64,000 nucleotides of DNA from an uncultured Pseudomonadales bacterium (lineage in GTDB: Bacteria; Pseudomonadota; Gammaproteobacteria; Pseudomonadales; Azotimanducaceae): assembly GCA_937775265.1 (NCBI GenBank), contig CALKBV010000007.1:248001-312000 (forward strand), given 5' to 3'. The translations under genes were made by a program, and so were the position numbers. The notes below the pieces were generated by a model. That model was not told the origin of the DNA. It made no database searches and worked only from the letters and a program-made list of their open reading frames with translations. Below are positions 18,400 to 27,579 of the stretch, piece by piece (within the stretch, counting starts at the first letter, position 1; each line of letters begins with the position of its first letter).

Positions 18400-19524
18400 A
18401 TGAATTTTGATTTAAGCGAAGAGCAACAACTGGTTTCGGATTCGATTGAGCGGTTTGTTCTGAACAACTACGGCCTGGAAAGTAGAGTCGCCATGGTGCA
18501 ACAGTCGCCGGGTTTCAGCCTGGACCACTGGAAGACCATGTCGGAACTTGGCTGGCTCGGACTGCCTTTTAGTGAAGACGATGGCGGATTCGGCGGTGAT
18601 CAGCTTGATACGATGGTATTGATGGAGCAGTTCGGAAAAGGACTGGTTCTTGAACCGTTTCTTGCCAGCATCGTGCTTGGTGGAGGTGTATTGAAACGGG
18701 TCGCAAGTGAATCACAACGTAAGGCATGGTTGGAAGTCGTGATCGATGGATCAAAGCAACTTGCTTTGGCTTATGCGGAGCCAGAATCAGGCTATGAGCC
18801 GCACAATGTTGCCGTCGCCGGCAACAAAACCAATGATGGTTACACGCTGACGGGCACAAAGTGCATGGTCCTGCATGGCAAAACCGCTGATGCCTTTGTT
18901 GTCTCATTCCGAACCAGTGGTGGCGTCGTTGATCAGTCCGGTATTTCCCTGGCGTTAATTCCGGCAGACCGAGACGGCCTGACAGTACAAGGCTTCCCAA
19001 CAGTTGATGGCCTGCAGTCTTCAGAACTGACATTCAACCAGGTTAGTATCACAGCCGACGACCTGCTCGGCGAAATAGACAATGGTTTTGGCGCGCTGAA
19101 TGAGGTCATCAATGATGGCATTTTGGCAGTTGCTGCAGAAGCTCTCGGTGCTATGGAAATTCTTTACAAAGATACGGTGGCCTATACCCAGGCGCGGGAA
19201 CAATTTGATCATCCTTTGTCTGATTTTCAGGTACTGCAACATCGTATGGTCGAGATGTTCATGGAATATGAACAGTGCAAATCACTGCTCTTTCGCGCGA
19301 CAATGGAAGTGGCTGCTGGCGGTGATGATGCCCAGCGTTGTGTACATGCGCTGAAACACCTTATTGGCAAAGCTGCGTTTTTTGTAGGTGAAAATGCAGT
19401 GCAGACACATGGAGGCATGGGGGTAACGGAAGAATTGCGAGTTGGGCATTACTTCAAGCGGCTGCTTGTGATTGAAGCCCAGTTTGGTAACACCGACTAC
19501 CATCTGGACCAGTTTTCTACCTGA
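18400..19524 (+). CDS. Acyl-CoA dehydrogenase family protein (second of pair)
   Basis: 374 residues; a GGAAA ribosome site precedes the ATG. Family features: MNFDLSEEQQLVSDSI start, LAYAEPESGYEP near 125, REQFDHPLSDFQVLQHRM near 268, and THGGMGVTEELRVGHYFKRL near 338. Shorter and more divergent than its partner upstream, as is common for one subunit of a heteromeric dehydrogenase. Both are probably under the divergent TetR regulator. Confidence 0.9.
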   Translation: MNFDLSEEQQLVSDSIERFVLNNYGLESRVAMVQQSPGFSLDHWKTMSELGWLGLPFSEDDGGFGGDQLDTMVLMEQFGKGLVLEPFLASIVLGGGVLKRVASESQRKAWLEVVIDGSKQLALAYAEPESGYEPHNVAVAGNKTNDGYTLTGTKCMVLHGKTADAFVVSFRTSGGVVDQSGISLALIPADRDGLTVQGFPTVDGLQSSELTFNQVSITADDLLGEIDNGFGALNEVINDGILAVAAEALGAMEILYKDTVAYTQAREQFDHPLSDFQVLQHRMVEMFMEYEQCKSLLFRATMEVAAGGDDAQRCVHALKHLIGKAAFFVGENAVQTHGGMGVTEELRVGHYFKRLLVIEAQFGNTDYHLDQFST

Positions 19525-19589
19525 TATCACATCGAATACCAGCGCTGATTTAATACCGTATCGGAATCGGGTTTCCCAAAGTAAGGGCC

Positions 19590-19613
19590 GGAAAGTGATC
19601 CCGGTCACTTTCC
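19590..19613. repeat. Perfect inverted repeat downstream of acyl-CoA dehydrogenase
   Basis: GGAAAGTGA (19590-19598) and TCACTTTCC (19605-19613) form a 9-bp stem around a six-base loop. There is no T tract, so it may be an imperfect terminator or a protein site. The string GGTCACTTTCC recurs in the pilA-pilB gap near 34727. Confidence 0.55.
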
Positions 19614-19790
19614 ATCAACTTGGTTTCACCGCTTTCAATTATTTCTAATCCAGCTGATTGTGCCTACAGTAGGGCTTGCTGCTGGTATGGCTCAAGCGCT
19701 TCCTGGGTTCTAACTTCAGTAATTATCTGTTCAACGCATCAATGGATAAAATTGAACTCGCCAAAACGAAAACTGCGCACACCGAAATAA

Positions 19791-19991
19791 ATGGGCGTGT
19801 ATCGTATTCGCAATACGCTCAACAACCGACGCTATATTGCAGAAAGTATAGAAATCAAAGCCCGTTTCCACCGACACCGTATGAGTTTGAAAACGAACAA
19901 TGAAAGCGTCAAAGCCTTGATGCGATATCAATCAGTGCCGGTGACTATTGTCGAACTACTGATAGCCATGCCATCTCGTCTTTCGAATTGA
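19791..19991 (+). pseudogene. GIY-YIG nuclease fragment
   Basis: A 66-codon frame. Its first 45 residues read like the start of a GIY-YIG endonuclease domain: GVYRIRN, then RRYIAES (in place of YIGxS) and IKARFHRHRMSLK with the conserved Arg and His. The catalytic Glu half of the domain is missing; the last part runs into the end of the minus-strand beta-propeller gene. Probably a decayed mobile or homing-type nuclease. Confidence 0.55.
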
Positions 19992-20809
19992 ATCACTCGA
20001 TTACGACCTTGCTCTGCAAGTAACAGGCGACCCTCGGAATTAATCGCGACAGCTTGGGGTGAACTCAATCCTGTTGCCATCACTTTAATCTGGTGCGGGG
20101 CACTGGAGTGCAGCAGGCGACCATAGTTGCGGCGATCTTCAGTGATCCAAATACTTTGCGACTCATCATCACACAGTAGAAATCCGGGTGAATTTAGAGC
20201 CGTAAGATATTCAGAAATTTCCCCATCCTGAATCTTGTAGACGATACCTTTGTCCCTTTCACTGAAATAAACAACACCGGACTCCATCGCACAGATACCT
20301 TCACCGGATTCCAGATCAGTCGCGAGCTCAGATATTTTACCTGTGGATCTTTCATATTTGAGAACGCGCCCCCCTAGCCTATCCTCGACAACGTACAGAT
20401 CACCATTTAACGTGCTGTCGATGCCTTCTGCACAATCCGTGATAAATAGCCCGTGGGGAACGCCATTAATAACTTCATAGACCGGGCTCTCGCCAAACTC
20501 CTGCGTATACACTAGCGAACCGAGAGAAGTGGTGAGGCCATCCGGTTTTTGCAGCCCGGAGACGACCGTCGATCTGTTTCCATCCACAATTGAAACGAGC
20601 TTCCCATCGTAGTTCCTCGTTTCAAGAGTCACGTAGATTGAATTGTCATGTGACTGAAGGCCAGACACTTCAGGTAAATCCGTGTAACGGACCGAATACT
20701 GCCAATCCTCATGGCTGCTAATAGACAGCGTCCAAAGCACAATAGCCACCAATAAAAGAACCCCGAGAATTAAGCTTGCGATAATCTCAGAAGAGCGTAA
20801 CCAACGCAT
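19928..20809 (-). CDS. Membrane-anchored SMP-30/NHL-like beta-propeller protein
   Basis: 293 residues. One N-terminal membrane segment (about 9-29) is followed by repeats of the kind EGIDSTLNGDLYVVEDR, GEGICAMESGVVYFSERD and SSPQAVAINSEGRLLLAEQG, spaced about 45-50 residues apart, typical of SMP-30/NHL propellers. It would face the periplasm. Such folds include lactonases and binding scaffolds; no catalytic set was identified, so function is open. Confidence 0.75.
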   Translation of the reverse strand: MRWLRSSEIIASLILGVLLLVAIVLWTLSISSHEDWQYSVRYTDLPEVSGLQSHDNSIYVTLETRNYDGKLVSIVDGNRSTVVSGLQKPDGLTTSLGSLVYTQEFGESPVYEVINGVPHGLFITDCAEGIDSTLNGDLYVVEDRLGGRVLKYERSTGKISELATDLESGEGICAMESGVVYFSERDKGIVYKIQDGEISEYLTALNSPGFLLCDDESQSIWITEDRRNYGRLLHSSAPHQIKVMATGLSSPQAVAINSEGRLLLAEQGRNRVIQFERRDGMAISSSTIVTGTD

Positions 20810-20950
20810 GTTTTTCCGCCTTACTCAATATATTTTCCCTGGCTATTATGAAGTGCATCCCATTTCTGGCCATTTGTTGTCGGCACACCTAAAGGTGTTT
20901 CACCAGCAGAAGACGTGGATCAATCCTTATTAAACCTTTTAAAAAATGGA

Positions 20951-22048
20951 CTACGCTGTTTGCTCTAAAGCCGCTTCTAAGGGCGTCAATTTTTTGAGTT
21001 CGGGCATAACGTCCTTTGCAAACTGCTGCATGTTGCGATTGGCTTCGTCATGGGGCATGCCTCCGTAGGAGCAAACTGCCATAAAGCCGTCGGCAAGGGT
21101 ATTTTCTCGCATCGTCTGCACTTTGTCGAACACTTGATCTGGGGTGCCCCATATCTGCAGGTCAACATAGAAGTCCGTCATTTTTTGCATACCACCCGGC
21201 GCGTTCAGCCGATCATACATCTCGCCGTGAAACTCGTAGCCGGCGGTGTTTTTCAGGTGATCCTTATTGAACTCATAATGATCGATGACGGAATCCCAGT
21301 AAGCACCAATGTAGCGCCGAGCCATTTCTTCCGCACGATCCGCCGAGTCGTCGATGAACATCCAGCCTGCACAGTAAGGTGCCGGCGCCTGCTCGCCAGT
21401 TGCGGCAAAGAAGGTTGAGCGGTACTTCGTCAGTTCTTTTTGTACAACTGGCCACGGCTTCTGAGGCACGATAAGAATACCGACGCCCATTTTTGCCATG
21501 ATCTCTGCTGATTCCGTAGATATGGCAGCTGCATAGGTGCGGCCCTTAAACGATTTATAGGGCCGGGGCCGAAGATCGACACGCGGTTGCTTAACATATT
21601 CTCCGTCGTATTCGCAGAAGCCTTGTTCCAGACCGTTCAACAGCATCTCTGCAGTTTCAGCGAATCGTCCACGTGCTTCGGGCATGGCGACGCGAAACCC
21701 TTCGAACTCAATGCGGCCGGTGCCACGACCCATGCCCAAGACAGTACGCCCGTTTGACAGCACATCTAGCATTGCCACTTGCTCTGCGACTCTCAAAGGA
21801 TCATGCCATGGTAGTACAGCGACCATTGAGCCGAGTTGGATTTTTTCGGTACACCCGGCCATATAGGTAAGGAACTGGAAGACGTTGGGGCACATCGTGT
21901 AGTCGGTGAAGTGGTGCTCGACGCTCCATATTGAATCAAAACCCAGCGGCTCAGCTTGTTTCGCTAGAACCAGTTCTTCGGCGTAAATATCGCGGTCGGG
22001 TTTGGTCTCTCCCGGGTTTTGAAAAATAACTGATAGGCCTACATGCAT
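20951..22048 (-). CDS. Luciferase-like flavin-dependent monooxygenase (LLM)
   Basis: 365 residues with the bacterial-luciferase-like TIM barrel: MHVGLSVIFQNPG start, AEPLGFDSIWSVEHHFTDY near 30-50, GSMVAVLPWHDPLRVAEQVAMLD near 72-95 and GRTVLGMGRGTGRIEFEGF. These enzymes use reduced flavin to oxidise organic compounds; the substrate cannot be told from the sequence. GGGGAAATC gives a good ribosome site. Alone in its orientation, next to a DUF3604 gene. Confidence 0.9.
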   Translation of the reverse strand: MHVGLSVIFQNPGETKPDRDIYAEELVLAKQAEPLGFDSIWSVEHHFTDYTMCPNVFQFLTYMAGCTEKIQLGSMVAVLPWHDPLRVAEQVAMLDVLSNGRTVLGMGRGTGRIEFEGFRVAMPEARGRFAETAEMLLNGLEQGFCEYDGEYVKQPRVDLRPRPYKSFKGRTYAAAISTESAEIMAKMGVGILIVPQKPWPVVQKELTKYRSTFFAATGEQAPAPYCAGWMFIDDSADRAEEMARRYIGAYWDSVIDHYEFNKDHLKNTAGYEFHGEMYDRLNAPGGMQKMTDFYVDLQIWGTPDQVFDKVQTMRENTLADGFMAVCSYGGMPHDEANRNMQQFAKDVMPELKKLTPLEAALEQTA

Positions 22049-22693
22049 TTGATTTCCCCAAGTATAAAAACAGTTATCGATACTGAATTTGAGTGGCTTG
22101 CCTGCAGTGAGTATGACATTTAGCTCTGTGGATAAATACCTAAGGCTACTTGGCCAACGTAGCCTCGCGAGAGTGGATTACTACCCAAGAATCCGCCTCC
22201 GCCACGGTACCAACCATCAGTTAGGCGCATAGAGACCGTTTTGAGCCGCTTGAAACGGCATTTTCCGGCGCACAGCGGCAAGCGGTGCACGTAGCTTCAG
22301 AGGGAACTAATTACATACACTTTACTCACCCTCATTTTGCTAGTCGCTATATGCGAATGGATAGAAACCAGTGGAGACAAGCATTGACACTCGTAGCAAC
22401 GGGTATGGCAATGACCCAAGCACCAATAGTGGAATCGATTCATGTAAATTTATGTGGATCGACATGCCACTCTAGTCAAAGTAGCGTGAACCCTTTGAAC
22501 AACAACTTTGTCAGGGCGCTCTACACGTTTGTTGTACATGCAGTCATCCTAGATGGGTGCTTTCTAGACACAACAGATATCAGTGACAATATGAGCTGAC
22601 AATGTCACCATGATAAATCGCAATACGGCGGCTAGATTAATGACAATACTGGACGAGACCAAGACGCTAGCGCCACGACCGACAATTTTTTTT
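22049..22693. other. Long intergenic stretch with one hairpin
   Basis: About 640 bases without a convincing gene. AGGCTAC (22143-22149) pairs with GTAGCCT (22159-22165) around an internal TTGGCCAA. A 104-codon open frame at 22285-22599 has no recognisable family, ribosome site or coding bias and was not called. Confidence 0.45.
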
Positions 22694-24850
22694 ATGGCAC
22701 GCCAATTATTTACTCGCGACGGATTCGGAAATAGCGATAGAGACCAAAGATCTTCGTTTTGGTTATCCAAGCTTTTTATTAGGAACGCTTTGGTCTGTGT
22801 GGTCCTAAGTCACTGTGTGGCATGTTCCAAGTTGGACGATCCATCACTGACGCCAAAGGTCGCAGACCGGACTGTTCAGAAGACTCAGCAGAGCGCCTCA
22901 CCACGGGTGGCGGAACGACAGGCATTGTTCGGTGATCTACATATTCATACCGAGCTATCAACTGATGCCTACATCATGGGAGTACGGGCGCGACCGGAAG
23001 ATGTCTATCGATTTGCGAAAGGCCAGAAGATCTCTCATGGCGCCGGCTATTCAATAGAGATTTCTCAGCCGTTGGATTTCGTTGCGGTTACAGACCACGC
23101 TGAGTATTTGGGCCAGGCCCGCCTAGCCGGCTTAGATCTGCCTACGACTCGCGATCCGCTGTCTGAATTGTTAAAAAACGGCCGAGTATGGGAAATCACT
23201 CTGGCATGGTTGGAAACGAGCCTGACCATTCAAGAACACGGTTTCAGCCCAAACGGTGAGGCGGTTAATCGAGTGACTAATCGGTCTGCCTGGCAAGAAA
23301 CAATTGATGCCGCCGAGCGTCACAACCAACCTGGCGTCTTTACCTCATTTATTGGCTACGAGTGGTCTGGAGATCTCGGAGACGTCACTGTGCATATGCA
23401 CAGGAATGTGATCTACCGGGATAACAACGTTTCCGATCGACCTTTCAGCAAGCTTGACAGCAATCGTCCGGAAGATTTGTGGCAGTTTTTACAAGAGCAG
23501 AACCGATTGGGGAATGTCGCGATGGCGATACCGCATAACGGCAATTTTAGCCGGGGAAATATGTACGCACCTCGCAACTCGGAAGGTGAACCAATTAATT
23601 CAGCTTACGCTGAGATGCGCAGTAGGTATGAACCACTAACCGAAATACTACAAATAAAGGGGAGCTCCGAGACCCACCCTCTATTGTCTAGCCTTGATGA
23701 GCACGCAAATTTTGAAATCCTGAAAGATTCCCTGTTTGTCGGCGAAGCAACCTTAGAAACGATTAAAGGGGGGTACCTGCGAGACGCGCTGAGAGTTGGT
23801 TTAGAACTGCAGCAAGCAGAAGGATTTAATCCCTTTAAGTATGGTGTGATTGGCTCCAGCGACAGCCATAACGCCAGTTCGCCCTCAGACGAAGCCAACT
23901 ACACAGGTAAGTTGCCAATGTTAGACGGCAGTGCTGGGCTGCGCACAGATGAAGCATTGTTCTTACCAGAAGGAATGAACCCAGTCACTAGCTGGGGCTC
24001 TGGAGGCCTGGCCGGTGTCTGGGCCGAGGAGAATACGCGTGAATCGATATTCGACGCCCTACAGCGCAAAGAAACCTATGCGACGTCCGGCCCTAGAATC
24101 AAGGTACGTTTTTTTGCTGGTCACAGCTTTTCAGAACAACAACTTGAAGGCAAGGACGCCATTGTTCATGCCTACGCCGATGGCGTAACTATGGGCAGTG
24201 AATTGAAGCCCTCTTCTGGCACCAAATCACCTGGTTTTTACCTAATGGCGTGGAAGGACCCAAGCGGGGCTAACCTCGATAGAGCACAGATTGTTAAGGG
24301 CTGGGTCGATGACGCGGGCGTTAGTCAAGAAAAGGTATTTGATGTTGCTGTCGCTGACCAGCGCATCGCAAACACCGTAACAGCTAAGTTTCCAGATGTA
24401 GGAAATACTGTAGACGTTAGTAAACCTAGCTACACAAACACAATTGGCGGCACATCCATTTTAGCCTTTTGGAAGGACCCTGAATTTCAATCAGATCAGT
24501 CGGCTTTCTATTACGTTCGCGTATTGGAAATACCAACACCAAGATGGTCAACTTTTGATGCTGTCAAGATTAGGCACTGTGCCCATGGAGCCTGCCACGA
24601 TTCAAGAACGTGCAATCACGTCATCTATTTGGTACCGCGCATACTGAAAACTCGGAATGCGACTCAATTGACGGCAATAATCGGTGTTATTGCTCCATTT
24701 TCTTTCCCCCCTGATTCCTATGAAGGGTCGACTCGGTATTTTTCAGACCCCTTATTTATCTTGTTATCTAGCGTCTCGACTTTAGGCGGTTGCAACCAAC
24801 CTCTAATTGGCAGGAGGCCTTGCGCTCGCGACAACAACATCGGTGACTGA
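22694..24850 (+). pseudogene. DUF3604 family (PHP-like) exported protein, frameshifted near the C-terminus
   Basis: The domain begins FGDLHIHTELSTDAYIMG and continues with DFVAVTDHAEYLGQ, typical of DUF3604, a family related to PHP metal hydrolases. An N-terminal hydrophobic stretch ending CVACSKL suggests a lipoprotein. After YYVRVLEIPTPRWSTFDAV the frame should continue to the family ending PATIQERA...SSIWYRAY with a stop at 24645-24647. That sequence is present, but one base out of frame from about 24569, so the frame as it stands runs on with unrelated residues to 24850. Start is uncertain (22610, 22640 or 22694). Whether the product still folds is unknown. Confidence 0.8.
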
Positions 24851-25163
24851 GTGGTGGATATATCACACTCGTAGAAATCGCACTATAGAACTCAAAGGAC
24901 CTCTTTACTCCGTGAATAGGATCTTTCCCAAAACTCACTCCAAAGTAAATGCACAGTAATAACTCCTGCCAAGAAATTGGAACACTTTCTGGTTACTAAA
25001 GTATCAATATTGATAACACGCTTGAACCACTCCGCGCACGCTTCAAAATCAACTGTCACAATGTTCGAAAGCCTTCGCATTTCACAACTTGCTATATTTT
25101 TTTGCGAAGTTAAAACCCTGTTAGACTAGCCCTTTCGACTCTTATTGTAGGATATGTTCTGCC
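24851..25163. other. Intergenic, no gene seen
   Basis: 313 bases upstream of the dioxygenase. A 62-codon minus-strand frame (24892-25080) matches nothing I recognise. No clear promoter or terminator was found; a TAGGAT ribosome site precedes the next gene. Confidence 0.4.
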
Positions 25164-26033
25164 ATGAAGGTTCAACCACTGACGCCAATCATCGGGGCCG
25201 AAGTATCGGGCTTAGACCTCTGTCACCTCACGGATCGTCAGTTCGACGGTTTAAGCGATGCCTTTACTGAGCACAGCGTTCTGTTCTTTCGCGACCAAGA
25301 CGCAATGGCCCCTGCGGATCAAGTGGCATTCGCTAAGCGCTTTGGTCCTCTTCATACTCACCCCGCTGCACCGACACTCGCTGAGCAAGACGAAATTTTT
25401 GTTATCCACGCTCACAAAGACTCGAAAATCGCCAACGGTAACGGCTGGCATACCGATGTTTCCTGTGATGAAGAACCTCCGTTAGCGACCATATTACAAC
25501 TGCACCTCTTGCCTAGAACTGGCGGGGACACGCTGTTCGCGTCGATGTACGCAGCATATGAAACCCTGTCGGAAACTATGAAAGCCTTTCTACTGACGCT
25601 TAAAGCCCATCACGAATCTGAACACATTTACCGTGGCCGGTATGCCGATAGAGGGGCAGCGGATGAAGACAAAGTCTATCCACGCGCACTGCACCCCATG
25701 ATACGAACCCATCCGGAATCTAAACGTCGCGCACTTTATGTGAATCCGAGTTTTACGACCCGCATCGAAGGCCTCTCAAAACAAGAAAGCGACGCGTTGC
25801 TGGCAATGCTTTACCAACATCAACAACGGCCCGAGTTTCAAGTCAGGTTTAATTGGAGTCGAAACGCAATTGCTCTCTGGGACAATCGCTGTACTCACCA
25901 TTTTGCGATGTGGGATTACTGGCCCGAGGAAAGAAAAGGTCACCGGGTTACAATTAAAGGCGAACGGCCTTATCTAGAAGCGACTAAAGAGGGTTCGGCG
26001 CCTGAGAACCTGCGGCTTTCCAGACAACTCTAG
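25164..26033 (+). CDS. TauD/TfdA family Fe(II)/2-oxoglutarate dioxygenase
   Basis: 289 residues. Iron ligands are His96 and Asp98 (WHTDVSCDEEPP) and the distal His246 in WDNRCTHHFAMWDY; Arg261 would hold 2-oxoglutarate. PLTPIIGAEVSGLDL is the family start. Members oxidise taurine, alkylsulfates, 2,4-D and related compounds; the residues seen do not fix the substrate. No taurine transport genes are next to it. Confidence 0.92.
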   Translation: MKVQPLTPIIGAEVSGLDLCHLTDRQFDGLSDAFTEHSVLFFRDQDAMAPADQVAFAKRFGPLHTHPAAPTLAEQDEIFVIHAHKDSKIANGNGWHTDVSCDEEPPLATILQLHLLPRTGGDTLFASMYAAYETLSETMKAFLLTLKAHHESEHIYRGRYADRGAADEDKVYPRALHPMIRTHPESKRRALYVNPSFTTRIEGLSKQESDALLAMLYQHQQRPEFQVRFNWSRNAIALWDNRCTHHFAMWDYWPEERKGHRVTIKGERPYLEATKEGSAPENLRLSRQL

Positions 26034-26140
26034 GATACTGCTTATTCACCCACCGCATTCAACCAGCTTCTTGAGTCAGAGTTTCCCTGCAAGCCTTCTC
26101 CTACGAACCTCAATTTCAACTTTCCCCGCTAATACCGTAA

Positions 26141-26527
26141 CTAAAAAAGTTGCAGCACGACCATTGCTAAGCCTACAAATGACACGAACCAGCAGAGTGG
26201 CCTGATCCAAGGCCATCCGAATGCGTATACCACAGCATGAGCAACCCGAGCATAAAAAAACAGACTCGCACCAAGAGCGGTTTGATCATTGGACACGCCA
26301 GCTGCATGAGCAATAAGCACAACAATCCCAAACATCACCAGGTTTTCCTGCAAATTCGCAGTTAGTCGTTGTAAGCGCTTGCGCAGGACTGTGGGCTCAG
26401 TCAGATTATCGCGGCTGCCTGCTTGTGCGGACAATCCGTTTTGGCCAATTGCGACCAACGCTTGCGCGATTATGATGACAAAAAACAAGATCGTGCTGTT
26501 TAGAAGCATTAACAATTCGGTAGACAT
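26141..26527 (-). CDS. MAPEG family membrane protein
   Basis: 128 residues with four hydrophobic segments. RLTANLQENLVMFGIVVL near residue 49 and the following AHAAGVSNDQTALGASLFFYARVAHAVVYAFG are the core of MAPEG proteins (membrane-associated eicosanoid and glutathione metabolism). Bacterial members are little studied; a glutathione-dependent role is possible. Confidence 0.88.
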   Translation of the reverse strand: MSTELLMLLNSTILFFVIIIAQALVAIGQNGLSAQAGSRDNLTEPTVLRKRLQRLTANLQENLVMFGIVVLIAHAAGVSNDQTALGASLFFYARVAHAVVYAFGWPWIRPLCWFVSFVGLAMVVLQLF

Positions 26528-26810
26528 ATTTTGTTTTCTCTAATTATTAGTTTTGGCGTAAATTCACTGCCGAGTGGGACCTATCAATCAAGTTTGATTC
26601 CGAGTGTAACCGTTACTACAAGGAGAATATTCATTTTAGCAGTGATCTTAGGCCAGTAGGCAGAGTATCGAAACAGATCGGATGGCTTTTTTTCAGGAAA
26701 GAGCGCGTAATAAACAGTCAATGTTGATTGTTTAATCAGCTTTTTTTCACAGTGCTATTGCAGGTGCCGTCACCGGGCAAATGTCGTGACAGAAGTCGTA
26801 AGGGGCAAAC

Positions 26811-26954
26811 ATGTTAGAAGAATTATTTGGGCTAAAAGGAGAAACTGCCGTGGTCACCTGCGCGGTTCGTGGCACGCCCTCTAAATCTCCTAAAAGATCC
26901 CAAATACGCGGAATATGGTGGCGGCTTAGCTCAAGTCGGCAAATACCAATTTGA
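26811..26954 (+). pseudogene. SDR N-terminal stub
   Basis: A 47-codon frame beginning MLEELFGLKGETAVVTC resembles the first beta strand and start of the glycine motif of a short-chain dehydrogenase. It then departs from the family and stops inside the 3' end of the tetR gene. Probably the leftover of an SDR gene cut by a deletion. Confidence 0.4.
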
Positions 26955-27498
26955 GCCTCTTCTCCAATTGCTTGGTATCAATTTCGGACCGGGACAAACC
27001 ATCCAGTTCGAACCCTCGAATCATGTTCAGCAGGATCGCGGCAACGTCACGAGGTTTTTTTACACCCAGCTTTTTCAGAATGTCCGCCAGTCCAGACGCC
27101 ATTGATTCATCCCACCGGTGCAACGACGTTGCAACCTGGGGGTCGCGTGCGGCGTAAAGCACCATCTCATATTCTGCCAACAGTAATTCCTGATTCTCAA
27201 ATTCTCGATTGGTCCAGGACACCAAGTTGCTGACAAGTTGGCGCAAAGACGTTAGCGAGTTCGGCCAGAGACTTGCCATCGACTGCTTAACCTCCAGGAT
27301 GTAAAGATCAAATGCTTCCCTGATCATGTGCTCACGGGATTCAAAGTAGTAGGTTGTCGAGCCCAACGCTATTCCAGCCTTTTCCGCGACACGTCGATGT
27401 GTAATCGAGTCAACCCCACCACTGGCTATCATCCTGAGGACCGTGTGCAGTATCAGCAACCTGCGTTCCGCTCCTTTACTACTGATCTTTGATTTCAT
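26926..27498 (-). CDS. TetR family transcriptional regulator
   Basis: 190 residues with the helix-turn-helix at about 15-60 (VDSITHRRVAEKAGIALGST, then YYFESREHMIREAF). It is divergent from an aminotransferase gene. Two 14-bp palindromes of the form TGTAC-N4-GTACA lie at 27500-27513, directly in front of its own start, and 27538-27551. It therefore likely represses both itself and the aminotransferase operon. The inducer is unknown. Confidence 0.94.
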   Translation of the reverse strand: MKSKISSKGAERRLLILHTVLRMIASGGVDSITHRRVAEKAGIALGSTTYYFESREHMIREAFDLYILEVKQSMASLWPNSLTSLRQLVSNLVSWTNREFENQELLLAEYEMVLYAARDPQVATSLHRWDESMASGLADILKKLGVKKPRDVAAILLNMIRGFELDGLSRSEIDTKQLEKRLKLVFADLS

Positions 27499-27499
27499 T

Positions 27500-27513
27500 T
27501 GTACTATCGTACA
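27500..27513. promoter_or_regulatory. Operator O1 of the TetR regulator
   Basis: TGTACTATCGTACA: arms TGTAC and GTACA around TATC. It begins two bases upstream of the tetR start codon. Its exact reverse complement recurs at 27538-27551, which strongly suggests a real protein site. Confidence 0.75.
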
Positions 27514-27537
27514 GTTTTACGTACCATTATTCGTTAT

Positions 27538-27551
27538 TGTACGATAGTACA
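27538..27551. promoter_or_regulatory. Operator O2 of the TetR regulator
   Basis: TGTACGATAGTACA, the reverse complement of O1, centred 38 bp from it. It ends 28 bp before the aminotransferase start codon, so a bound dimer would sit on that gene's promoter or leader. Confidence 0.75.
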
Positions 27552-27579
27552 CATATACAACTACTTCAAGGAGCGCCAA

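Noticed and set aside
22285-22599. 104-codon frame before the DUF3604 gene
   Set aside because: No start context, no recognisable motif, unusual composition; most likely chance.
24892-25080. 62-codon minus-strand frame before the dioxygenase
   Set aside because: No ribosome site and no family; short enough to occur by chance.
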